Notes under the pieces: model-generated
The model's input: the letters and a program-made list of their open reading frames with translations, nothing else
The model's database searches: none
Told to the model about the DNA's origin: nothing
Shown: positions 54,665 through 62,197 of the stretch, one piece after another
Layout: every line of letters starts with the position of its first letter
Numbering within the stretch: position 1 is the first letter of the stretch
Source: an uncultured Succiniclasticum sp.
GTDB taxonomy: Bacteria > Bacillota > Negativicutes > Acidaminococcales > Acidaminococcaceae
Length of the DNA: 64,000 nucleotides
Direction of reading: 5' to 3'
NCBI GenBank assembly: GCA_902801365.1
Contig: CADCHY010000004.1
Coordinates: forward strand, 1-64,000
Made by a program: the position numbers and the translations under genes

Positions 54665-56447
54665 AAAGTTTAAGCGCGATCATCATTGCGGAACCCTGAC
54701 CAAAGCGGATTCCGGCAAAGAGGTGGCTTTGTGCGGCTGGGTATCCAAACGCCGCGACCATGGCGGACTGATTTTTATTGACCTGCGGGACCGTTCCGGT
54801 ATCTGCCAGGTTGTCATCGATCCGGATGCGGGGGAGAGCTTTAAAAACGCAGAAGCGATCCGCAGCGAATATGTGATCCAGGTCTTTGGCAAAGTGCGGG
54901 AGAGGGACGCGGAGACTGTAAATCCCAACATTGCTACTGGCGAGATTGAAGTGGCGGCCCACACCCTGAACGTGCTGAACGGTGCCAAGACGCCTCCGTT
55001 TTATATTCAGGACGGCATCGACACTGATGAAAACCTGCGCCTGAAATACCGTTATCTGGACCTGCGCCGTCCGGAGATGCAGGCCAACCTGATCCTGCGT
55101 CACAAAGTAACCAAGCTGATGCGCGATTATATGGATAACAACGGTTTCCTGGAAATCGAGACCCCCATGCTGTGCAAGAGCACGCCGGAAGGGGCCCGGG
55201 ATTACCTGGTGCCCAGCCGCGTGAACCCCGGCAAGTTCTACGCGCTGCCCCAGTCTCCCCAGATTTTCAAACAGCTGCTGATGGTAGGCGGATACGAACG
55301 CTATTTCCAGATCGCCCGCTGCTTCCGTGACGAGGATCTGCGTGCCGACCGCCAGCCGGAATTCACCCAGCTGGATGTGGAAATGTCCTTTGTGGAGATG
55401 GACGACGTCATGGACATGATGGAAGGCCTTATCGCTTATGTGTTCAAAGGAGCGCTGGGCGTGGACATTCCGCGGCCCATGCAGCGCATGACCTGGGACG
55501 AAGCCATGGACAAATACGGCAGCGACAAACCGGACCTGCGCTTCGACATGCCTCTGATTAACATGGTGGATGCGGTTTCCGGCTCCGATTTCAAAGTATT
55601 TAACAATATCATTGCCGACGGCGGCATCGTGAAAGCCATCAACGTAAAAGGCGACGCCAACATTCCCCGCCGGGAACTGGATGGGCTGGTAGATTTTGTG
55701 GCGATCTACGGCGCCAAAGGCCTGGCCTGGATGCAGATCCAGCCGGACGGCAGCGTGAAATCTCCCATTGCCAAGTTCTTTGACGAAGCCCATCTGAACA
55801 AAATTAAAGAAACCGCCGGCGCGGAACCGGGCGACCTGCTGCTCTTCGTAGCGGACAAACCGGCTACCGTAGCGCAGGCTCTGGGCGCACTGCGTATTGA
55901 AATGGCAAAACGCATGAATCTGATTGATAAAGACAAGCTGTGCTTTACCTGGGTTACCCGTTTCCCGATGTTTGAGTGGAACGAGGACGACAAGCGCTGG
56001 GTGGCCATGCACCATCCGTTCACATCTCCCTGCGACGAAGACCTGCCGCTGTTAAAGACCAACCCCGGCAAGGTGTATGCCAAAGCGTATGACATGGTGC
56101 TCAACGGCGTCGAACTGGGCGGCGGTTCCATCCGTATCCATCGCCGCGACGTACAGAATGCCATCTTTGAAGCTATCGGTCTTACCGATGAAGAAGCCCA
56201 GGAAAAATTCGGCTTCATGATGCAGGCCTTTGAATATGGCGCGCCGCCTCACGGAGGACTGGCTTTCGGTCTGGACCGTATGATCATGCTCATGGCAAAA
56301 CGTCCGTCTATCCGCGACGTAATCGCCTTCCCGAAGACGCAGAATGCCAACGACATGATGAGCGAAGCGCCCAACGTAGTTGACGAAAAACAACTGCGGG
56401 AGTTACACATCCGCTTGTCGCTGCTGGCAAAAGAGAAAAAACAGTAA
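54657..56447 (+). CDS. aspS: Aspartyl-tRNA synthetase (bacterial type)
   Basis: Class II synthetase, 596 residues. N-terminal OB anticodon domain (VALCGWVSKRRDHGGLIFIDLRDR), motif 2 FQIARCFRDEDLRADRQPEFTQLD, the bacterial insertion (GAD) domain (about 290-410), motif 3 GLAFGLDRMIMLM. It could be discriminating or not; no asnS is visible in the window. Coupled to hisS by overlap. A 14-bp hairpin terminator follows, then the 6S RNA locus, as aspS-6S also occurs in Bacillus. Confidence 0.95.
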   Translation: MSEKFKRDHHCGTLTKADSGKEVALCGWVSKRRDHGGLIFIDLRDRSGICQVVIDPDAGESFKNAEAIRSEYVIQVFGKVRERDAETVNPNIATGEIEVAAHTLNVLNGAKTPPFYIQDGIDTDENLRLKYRYLDLRRPEMQANLILRHKVTKLMRDYMDNNGFLEIETPMLCKSTPEGARDYLVPSRVNPGKFYALPQSPQIFKQLLMVGGYERYFQIARCFRDEDLRADRQPEFTQLDVEMSFVEMDDVMDMMEGLIAYVFKGALGVDIPRPMQRMTWDEAMDKYGSDKPDLRFDMPLINMVDAVSGSDFKVFNNIIADGGIVKAINVKGDANIPRRELDGLVDFVAIYGAKGLAWMQIQPDGSVKSPIAKFFDEAHLNKIKETAGAEPGDLLLFVADKPATVAQALGALRIEMAKRMNLIDKDKLCFTWVTRFPMFEWNEDDKRWVAMHHPFTSPCDEDLPLLKTNPGKVYAKAYDMVLNGVELGGGSIRIHRRDVQNAIFEAIGLTDEEAQEKFGFMMQAFEYGAPPHGGLAFGLDRMIMLMAKRPSIRDVIAFPKTQNANDMMSEAPNVVDEKQLRELHIRLSLLAKEKKQ

Positions 56448-56451
56448 AATT

Positions 56452-56490
56452 CAGATCCGGAGCATTGAAAAAATGCTCCGGGTCTGTTAT
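56452..56490 (+). terminator. Terminator hairpin after aspS
   Basis: A 14-bp stem (56452-56465 with 56473-56486, one T.G wobble), loop of seven mostly A, then TTATATTATA. Strong hairpin, weak T-run. Confidence 0.75.
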
Positions 56491-56506
56491 ATTATAGGTG
56501 TAAGGA

Positions 56507-56555
56507 TTTGCAGGCCTGCCGACGATTCCTGTTTGAAGGAACGAAAGCCTGCAAA
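56507..56555 (+). repeat. Inverted repeat just upstream of the 6S RNA
   Basis: TTTGCAGGC (56507-56515) and GCCTGCAAA (56547-56555) pair perfectly over 9 bp, with an inner TTCCT/AGGAA helix. It lies between the aspS terminator and the 6S body. It could be a 5' leader of a longer 6S precursor or a separate regulatory hairpin. Confidence 0.45.
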
Positions 56556-56580
56556 CGGAAAACTGAATACACTTTTAAAA

Positions 56581-56762
56581 GTTACCCTGCGATGTTCGTT
56601 ACATCCTTCTACGTGCTGAGCCAACGAATTTACCAAGGGAGCCTGATGTCGCGCCTTTCAAAAACCAGCCTCCTTCGAGTGGACTTTTGCGACTGGCGGT
56701 AAGGCACCCACCTGCACATGCAGGTTCAATACCCTGAAGATGAACGGCATTCGTGGGGCAAT
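56581..56762 (+). ncRNA. ssrS: 6S RNA
   Basis: About 180 nt with no credible ORF. The closing stem CCCTGCGA (56585-56592) pairs with TCGTGGGG (56751-56758), continuing through GATGTTCG/CGGCAT after a bulge. The 5' part GATGTTCG ... TGCTGAGCC matches the 5' arm of E. coli 6S (GATGTTCG ... CTGAGCC), and the 3' part ends in CGGCATTCGTGGGG like E. coli CGGCATCTCGG. The middle can form the long, bubble-containing hairpin that mimics an open promoter for sigma-A polymerase. TTTGTTTTTTGTTT follows. The place after aspS is that of Bacillus bsrA. Ends are approximate. Confidence 0.78.
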
Positions 56763-56793
56763 TTGTTTTTTGTTTAAAAAATCCGGGCGCAAA

Positions 56794-56822
56794 TTGACAT
56801 TGTCCGTGATTTTGCGTATAAT
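56794..56822 (+). promoter_or_regulatory. Consensus sigma-A promoter for alaS
   Basis: TTGACA (56794-56799), 17 nt, TATAAT (56817-56822), both hexamers perfect. Leader of about 60 nt. The 441-nt gap after aspS is thus filled by a terminator, an inverted repeat, the 6S RNA and this promoter. Confidence 0.92.
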
Positions 56823-56888
56823 TTTATAGTTAGTATAATTTGTTTATAATAGTAAGATGTTTTATAAACGCAAAAGGAGAGAGAACGT

Positions 56889-59513
56889 ATGAAGTACATG
56901 AGCGGTAATGAAATCCGCGAACGGTTTTTGAAATTTTTTGAAGAACGGGGGCATATGCGGCTGCCCAGTGCATCGCTGATCCCCCAGGATGATCCGACCC
57001 TGCTTTTGATCGGCGCCGGCATGGCTCCCTTCAAGCCTTTCTTTACCGGTAAGATGAAGCCGCCGTCTCCCCGTGTGACCACCTGCCAGAAGTGTGTGCG
57101 CACCGGCGATATTGAAAACGTGGGACGTACGGCCCGCCATCATACCTATTTTGAAATGCTGGGAGATTTCTCCTTTGGCGATTACTTCAAGAAAGAAATC
57201 ATTCCCTGGAGCTGGGAGTTCCTGACCAAAGAACTGGAACTGCCCGGCGACAAGCTGTACATTACCATCCATACCTCCGACGATGAGGCGTATCAGATCT
57301 GGCGCGACGTGGTGGGAATTCCCGACGAGCGCATCATCCGTCTGGAAGACAACTTCTGGGAAATCGGCAGCGGTCCCTGCGGTCCCTGCTCTGAAATCCA
57401 CATTGATTTAGGACCGGAACGGGGCTGCGGCAAACCGGACTGCGGACCGGACTGCGACTGCGGGCGTTTCCTGGAATTGTGGAACCTGGTGTTCACGCAG
57501 TTCAACCAGAATGAAGACGGCTCTTACACGCCGCTGGAACATAAGAACATTGATACAGGCGCCGGGCTGGAACGGATTGCTTCTGTGTTGCAGGGCAAAC
57601 CCTCCAACTTTGAAACAGACCTGATCTTCCCCATTATCGAATATGCCTGCAAGGTGAGCGGTGTGGCGTACAACGCGTCCCCGAAATCTGACGTGTCCCT
57701 GAAAGTCATTGCGGACCATGCCCGCAGCCTGACCTTTATGATTGGCGACGGCATCCTGCCTTCCAACCTGGGCCGGGGTTACATTTTACGCCGGGTGCTG
57801 CGCCGGGCTGTCCGTCACGGACGCCTGCTGGGCATCGATCGTGAGTTCCTGGGCGGCGCGGTGGATGTGGTGGTTTCCATGTACGGCGACCATTATCCGG
57901 AAATCCGGGAGAAACAGGATTATATTAAGAAAGTCATCCACATGGAAGAGAGCAGCTTCCTGAAAACCCTGAAGAGCGGCTGTGATATGCTGGATGTTGA
58001 AATTGCAAAATTGCAGGAAGCGGGCAGGACTGAACTGGACGGGGACGTTGCCTTTAAGCTTTCCGATACCTTCGGCTTCCCCAAGGAACTGACGGCGGAA
58101 ATTCTGGAAGAACACGGCATGACCCTGGATGAAAAAGGTTTTGCAGAAGCGCTGGAAGTACAGCGTAAGATGGCCCGGGATGCCCGTGACGATAAGACCG
58201 GACGTCCTGTGTTGTATAATGACCGCGATCTGAATGCGGCAGAGTTAAAAGTTGATGAAGCTGCCCACGCCGGCAAAGTGATGAAGATTTATCCGGTGGC
58301 GGATGCCCAGCCGGTGGATGCGGTTTCCGACGGACAGGACGCTGCAGTGATCCTGGACGTAACCGGTTTCCATGCGGAGGGCGGCGGTCAGTTAGGCGAT
58401 ATCGGTGTGATCAAAGCACCGGCCGGCCTGATGCGGGTGACCAAAACAAAGAAACTGCCGGACGGCGTAACCTATATGGCAGGTACGGTGGAAGAGGGCA
58501 CCATTGCCGTCGGGGACGCAGTGACCTATGAAGTGGATACTGTCCGGAGATCCGACATTGCCCGTAACCACACAGCCACCCATCTGCTGCAGGCAGCCCT
58601 GCGCAGTGTGCTGGGCAGCCATGTCAACCAGGCAGGAAGCTATGTAGGTCCGGACCGTCTGCACTTTGACTTCTCCCATTTCTCCCAGGTAACGCCGGAA
58701 GAACTGGCAAAGGTGGAGAAGATGGTTAATGAGCAGATTCTGGCGGCCAAGACCGTAACCTTTGAAGAAGTGCCGATTGAAGAGGCAAAGAAGCGCGGCG
58801 CCATGGCGCTGTTCGGTGAAAAATACGGCGCCGTGGTGCGGGTCGTTACCGTTCCGGATTTCTCTATGGAACTGTGCGGCGGCGTACATGTAAGCAACAC
58901 GGCTCAGATCGGTCTATTCAAGATTGTCAGCGAATCTTCCACCGGTGCGGGCGTTCGCCGTATCGAAGCGGTGACCGGTTTCGGCGCCCTGCAGTATGTG
59001 GAAGGTCTGGAAAAGACCATCGGCAATGTGGCGGGCAAACTCCACTGCCGTAATACGGATGTGGAAGAACGTCTGGACGTGTTGCTGTCTGAAACCAAAG
59101 ACGCCAACCAGAAAGTAAAAGCACTGGAAAACAAGATAGCTGAAGCAGCGGCCTCCAGCGCGGCGGACCTGATGAAAGAAATCAAAGGCGTCAACACACT
59201 GGTACAGAAGGTCAGTGTGTCCGATGTAAACGCGCTGCGTACCATGGGCGACCAGCTCCGGGACAAGACTGGCGGCGTGGTGGTGCTGGCTTCCGTTTTT
59301 GAAAATGGGAAGATTGGCATTCTGGCCATGGCCCACAAGGATGCGGTGGCCAAAGGCATCCACTGCGGCAAAATCGTGAAGGAAGTGGCGACCATCTGCG
59401 GCGGTGGTGGCGGAGGCCGTCCGGATATGGCGCAGGCCGGCGGCAAGGACGCGGAAAAAGTGGATGAAGCGCTGCAGGCTGCCTGGGGCGTTGTGGAAGG
59501 ACAGATTAAATAA
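56889..59513 (+). CDS. alaS: Alanyl-tRNA synthetase
   Basis: Class II synthetase, 874 residues, with all domains: catalytic (RFLKFFEERGHMRLPSASL; VTTCQKCVRTGDIENVGRTARHHTYFEM), editing domain (RNHTATHLLQAALR, with C-terminal metal ligands in ELCGGVHVSNT) and C-Ala with the glycine-rich GGGGGGRPDMAQAGG. The Cys/Asp-rich insertion RGCGKPDCGPDCDCGRF (residues about 179-195) is a zinc-like insert seen in many Bacillota AlaRS. AAAGGAGAG ribosome site. Own consensus promoter; gltX follows after 89 nt. Confidence 0.97.
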   Translation: MKYMSGNEIRERFLKFFEERGHMRLPSASLIPQDDPTLLLIGAGMAPFKPFFTGKMKPPSPRVTTCQKCVRTGDIENVGRTARHHTYFEMLGDFSFGDYFKKEIIPWSWEFLTKELELPGDKLYITIHTSDDEAYQIWRDVVGIPDERIIRLEDNFWEIGSGPCGPCSEIHIDLGPERGCGKPDCGPDCDCGRFLELWNLVFTQFNQNEDGSYTPLEHKNIDTGAGLERIASVLQGKPSNFETDLIFPIIEYACKVSGVAYNASPKSDVSLKVIADHARSLTFMIGDGILPSNLGRGYILRRVLRRAVRHGRLLGIDREFLGGAVDVVVSMYGDHYPEIREKQDYIKKVIHMEESSFLKTLKSGCDMLDVEIAKLQEAGRTELDGDVAFKLSDTFGFPKELTAEILEEHGMTLDEKGFAEALEVQRKMARDARDDKTGRPVLYNDRDLNAAELKVDEAAHAGKVMKIYPVADAQPVDAVSDGQDAAVILDVTGFHAEGGGQLGDIGVIKAPAGLMRVTKTKKLPDGVTYMAGTVEEGTIAVGDAVTYEVDTVRRSDIARNHTATHLLQAALRSVLGSHVNQAGSYVGPDRLHFDFSHFSQVTPEELAKVEKMVNEQILAAKTVTFEEVPIEEAKKRGAMALFGEKYGAVVRVVTVPDFSMELCGGVHVSNTAQIGLFKIVSESSTGAGVRRIEAVTGFGALQYVEGLEKTIGNVAGKLHCRNTDVEERLDVLLSETKDANQKVKALENKIAEAAASSAADLMKEIKGVNTLVQKVSVSDVNALRTMGDQLRDKTGGVVVLASVFENGKIGILAMAHKDAVAKGIHCGKIVKEVATICGGGGGGRPDMAQAGGKDAEKVDEALQAAWGVVEGQIK

Positions 59514-59543
59514 TCTGCGAAAGTTGAGATTTTTTAATAAATA

Positions 59544-59570
59544 GTTTGCAGGAAACATTTGATGCAAAAC
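59544..59570 (+). repeat. Small inverted repeat in the gltX leader
   Basis: GTTTGCA (59544-59550) and TGCAAAAC (59563-59570) flank 12 nt. The layout resembles the GTTTTGC/GCAAAAC arms of the repeats near hinT and floA, but flanking sequence is not clearly shared. Confidence 0.3.
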
Positions 59571-59602
59571 CATTTGCAAGCAAAGGATAGGAGTTAGTTA
59601 CC

Positions 59603-61078
59603 ATGAGTGAAGTTCGCGTACGTTTTGCCCCCAGTCCTACGGGCAATTTACATGTGGGCGGCGCCCGCACCTGCCTGTTCAACTGGCTGTTTGCCAGAAG
59701 TCAGGGCGGCAAACTGATTTTACGTATTGAAGATACAGATCCGTCCCGTTTCCAGGAAGGTTCGGTAGGACAGATCATCCGCAGCATGAAATGGCTGGGC
59801 CTGGACTGGGACGAAGGTCCGGAAGTGGGCGGTCCCAGTGAGCCGTACTACCAGTCCCAGCGTACGGAGATTTATCAGAAATATCTCAAGCAGTTACTGG
59901 ACGAAGGGAAGGCCTATTACTGCTTCTGCACGCCGGAAGAACTGGAAGCCCAGCGGGAGATTCAGCGGCAGCGGAAGCAGCCGTTCCGTTATCCCCGTAC
60001 CTGCCGCAACCTGTCCAAAGAGGAAGTGGAGCGCAGGATCGCGGCGGGGGAACCGCATTCCATCCGTTTCAAGATTCCCATGAAAGGAAACATGCGGGTG
60101 AAAGACCTGATTCATGGCCGCATGGATTTTGATCTGACCCAGTTTGATGATTTTGTGATTGCAAAGACCAACGGCACGCCGACTTACAACTTTGCTGTTG
60201 TCATCGACGATCATCTGATGGGCATGACCCATGTGCTGCGGGCGGAGGAACATATTCCCAACACGCCGAAGCAGATTTTACTGTATGAAGCGCTGGGTTT
60301 CCCCGTTCCGGAATTCGGACATATGTCCATGATCCTGGCCCCGGACCGCAGCAAGCTGTCCAAACGCCATGGCGCCCAGTCCGTGGAAGAGTTCCAGGCC
60401 ATGGGTTATCTGCCGGAAGCGCTGCTGAACTACCTGACTTTACTGGGCTGGTCCCCGGAAGGGAATCAGGAGATTATCACCAAGGAAGAAACGGTCAAGC
60501 AGTTTGACATGAACAAGATGTCCCATAAAGGGGCAGTGTATGATATCAAAAAGCTGTACTGGATCAACGGCCAGTATCTGCAGAGCCTGCCGCTGGAACG
60601 CATCGTTAACGATGCGAAACCTTTCTTCGTGAAGGACGGTCTGATTACCGAAGAGTGGCTGCAGGACGAAGAAAATCAGAAGTACCTGACCCATCTGGTG
60701 GAAGTGGTACGTGTCCGTGTGAAAACACTGCAGGAGATTGCGGACGCTTCCACATATTTCTTTAAGGATTTTGATACGTTTGATGAAAAAGGCGCCCGCA
60801 AGTTCTTCAATGCGGAAGGCGTTTCCCTGTTGAAAAAGTGCCGGGACCGTGTGGCGGCGACAACAGAAGCGGAGTTTAACGAAGCAGAACTGGAAAAAAT
60901 GTACAACGCCATTGCGGAAGAAGAAGGCGTGGCATTGGGTAAGGTAATCCAGCCCAGCCGTCTGGCTTTATCCGGACGTACCGTAACCCCGGGCATGTTT
61001 GATGTGATGATTCTGCTGGGTAAGGATAAAACGCTGGAACGTATGGATCAGGCCATTGCCTTTGCGGAAAAAATGTAA
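59603..61078 (+). CDS. gltX: Glutamyl-tRNA synthetase
   Basis: Class I synthetase, 491 residues. HIGH-type motif FAPSPTGNLHVGGART (about residues 8-23), KMSKS-type SKLSKRHGAQSV (about 251-262), WLGLDWDEGP and a helical anticodon-binding C-terminus. It may be non-discriminating and also charge tRNA-Gln, which is usual in Bacillota; the sequence alone does not decide. GATAGGAG ribosome site. Confidence 0.95.
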   Translation: MSEVRVRFAPSPTGNLHVGGARTCLFNWLFARSQGGKLILRIEDTDPSRFQEGSVGQIIRSMKWLGLDWDEGPEVGGPSEPYYQSQRTEIYQKYLKQLLDEGKAYYCFCTPEELEAQREIQRQRKQPFRYPRTCRNLSKEEVERRIAAGEPHSIRFKIPMKGNMRVKDLIHGRMDFDLTQFDDFVIAKTNGTPTYNFAVVIDDHLMGMTHVLRAEEHIPNTPKQILLYEALGFPVPEFGHMSMILAPDRSKLSKRHGAQSVEEFQAMGYLPEALLNYLTLLGWSPEGNQEIITKEETVKQFDMNKMSHKGAVYDIKKLYWINGQYLQSLPLERIVNDAKPFFVKDGLITEEWLQDEENQKYLTHLVEVVRVRVKTLQEIADASTYFFKDFDTFDEKGARKFFNAEGVSLLKKCRDRVAATTEAEFNEAELEKMYNAIAEEEGVALGKVIQPSRLALSGRTVTPGMFDVMILLGKDKTLERMDQAIAFAEKM

Positions 61079-61110
61079 GAGACCTTACGGTGTTTTGAAC
61101 AGGAGGGCTC

Positions 61111-61974
61111 ATGAAAAAGATAGCAGGTGCGTTGCTGGCAGCTTTACTGCTGTTCTGCCAGAGTGCGTTCGCGGATCAGCCTACCACGGTGCTGACGGAA
61201 GTGAAAAGCGGCAAACAGGTTACGCTGGAAATACCGGTAATCGACGGAGCCAATGACGAGATGTTCCAACGCTCGGCCAATAGTGTACTTCGCAGCGCGG
61301 CAGATGATGTGGCAGACAAAGTAGGAAAAAAAGGCAAGGTAACCTATGAAGTGACGCTGAACCGTCCCAGCCTTGTCAGTGTGTTGCTGAAGGGCAGCAA
61401 CAACAAACGCAGCTATTTCCGTGCGGTCAATATTGACCTGACTACCGGGCGGGAATTTTCGCTGGATGAGTTCTTTTTCGGTGGGGAAGAGCGGGAGAAA
61501 CTGTTGGGAAAGAACAGTGAAAATGTACTCTTTACGGAAGACGGAATTGCTTTTGCAGAGAAAAAAGGCGCAGCATATGACCGTGGCTTTTCCTATCAGG
61601 AACTGCTGCCCCTGTCCCGTATCGGTGATATAGGCAGACTGATCACAGTATGGAAGCTGACAGAGAACAGTGATGGTAAGATTCTGGCGTTAAAGCAGGG
61701 CGATTTGTTTGCCTTTAAGCTGAACGCGAATCCAAGCACCGGTTTCCAGTGGGTACACTCCGTTTCCGGCGGCCCGGCCGGCGGTATCGTGAAAGCAGGC
61801 AGTTCGTTTATGATTACTAACTCCCAGAAGGAACAGACGGGCACACCGGGCCTGGAATTCCAGTTCTATGCGGCAAAATTGCCGGGAACTTATCAGTTTC
61901 AGCTGAGTTATCAGCGCCCCTGGGAAAAAATTGCCGGCGTCCGGGAGTGCAATGTCACGGTAATAGTTAAATAG
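61111..61974 (+). CDS. Exported chagasin-type (I42) protease inhibitor with an extra N-terminal domain
   Basis: 287 residues. Signal peptide MKKIAGALLAALLLFCQSAFA with cleavage after AFA (about residue 21). Residues about 25-175 resemble DUF3298/DUF4163-type domains (VIDGANDEMFQRSANSVL; FRAVNIDLTTGREFSLDEFF). The last 100 residues carry the three chagasin loops: NPSTGFQW (about 207-214), GTPG and QRPW, which block papain-like cysteine proteases in characterised members. Target protease unknown. AGGAGGG ribosome site, 32 nt after gltX. Confidence 0.8.
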   Translation: MKKIAGALLAALLLFCQSAFADQPTTVLTEVKSGKQVTLEIPVIDGANDEMFQRSANSVLRSAADDVADKVGKKGKVTYEVTLNRPSLVSVLLKGSNNKRSYFRAVNIDLTTGREFSLDEFFFGGEEREKLLGKNSENVLFTEDGIAFAEKKGAAYDRGFSYQELLPLSRIGDIGRLITVWKLTENSDGKILALKQGDLFAFKLNANPSTGFQWVHSVSGGPAGGIVKAGSSFMITNSQKEQTGTPGLEFQFYAAKLPGTYQFQLSYQRPWEKIAGVRECNVTVIVK

Positions 61975-61997
61975 TTTTATATTATTTGCGTATGGTC

Positions 61998-62032
61998 GTT
62001 TCTGTTTTGTTTAAAGAGAAACAGAGCGTAAC
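61998..62032 (+). repeat. Inverted repeat after the inhibitor gene
   Basis: TCTGTTT (62001-62007) and AAACAGA (62019-62025) with outer CGTT/AACG. A hairpin in the 223-nt gap before the U32 gene; no T-run, so unlikely to be a terminator by itself. Confidence 0.4.
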
Positions 62033-62054
62033 GCAAAGATAGCTGAAAAACATA

Positions 62055-62090
62055 AAAGCAGCATCGCCCTTGTGCCGGTGCTGCTTTCGT
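62055..62090 (+). terminator. Probable terminator after the inhibitor gene
   Basis: A 9-bp perfect stem AAAGCAGCA/TGCTGCTTT (62055-62063 with 62079-62087), extended by three pairs inside. The T-run is short (TTTCGT), so termination may be partial. Confidence 0.55.
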
Positions 62091-62197
62091 AAATATTAGG
62101 ATACTGTGAGCCGGGTTTTAAATCAGATGGATAGTTAACGCCGGCAGGATGAAACGTTCCTGCTTTCGCTGCCGGCCAGGTGAAAAGGAGACCGATT

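Noticed and set aside
54630..56015. A 461-codon open frame antisense to aspS
   Set aside because: It mirrors codon bias of the highly expressed aspS gene; no ribosome site, no family features (His/Arg/Phe-rich composition), and aspS itself is unmistakable.
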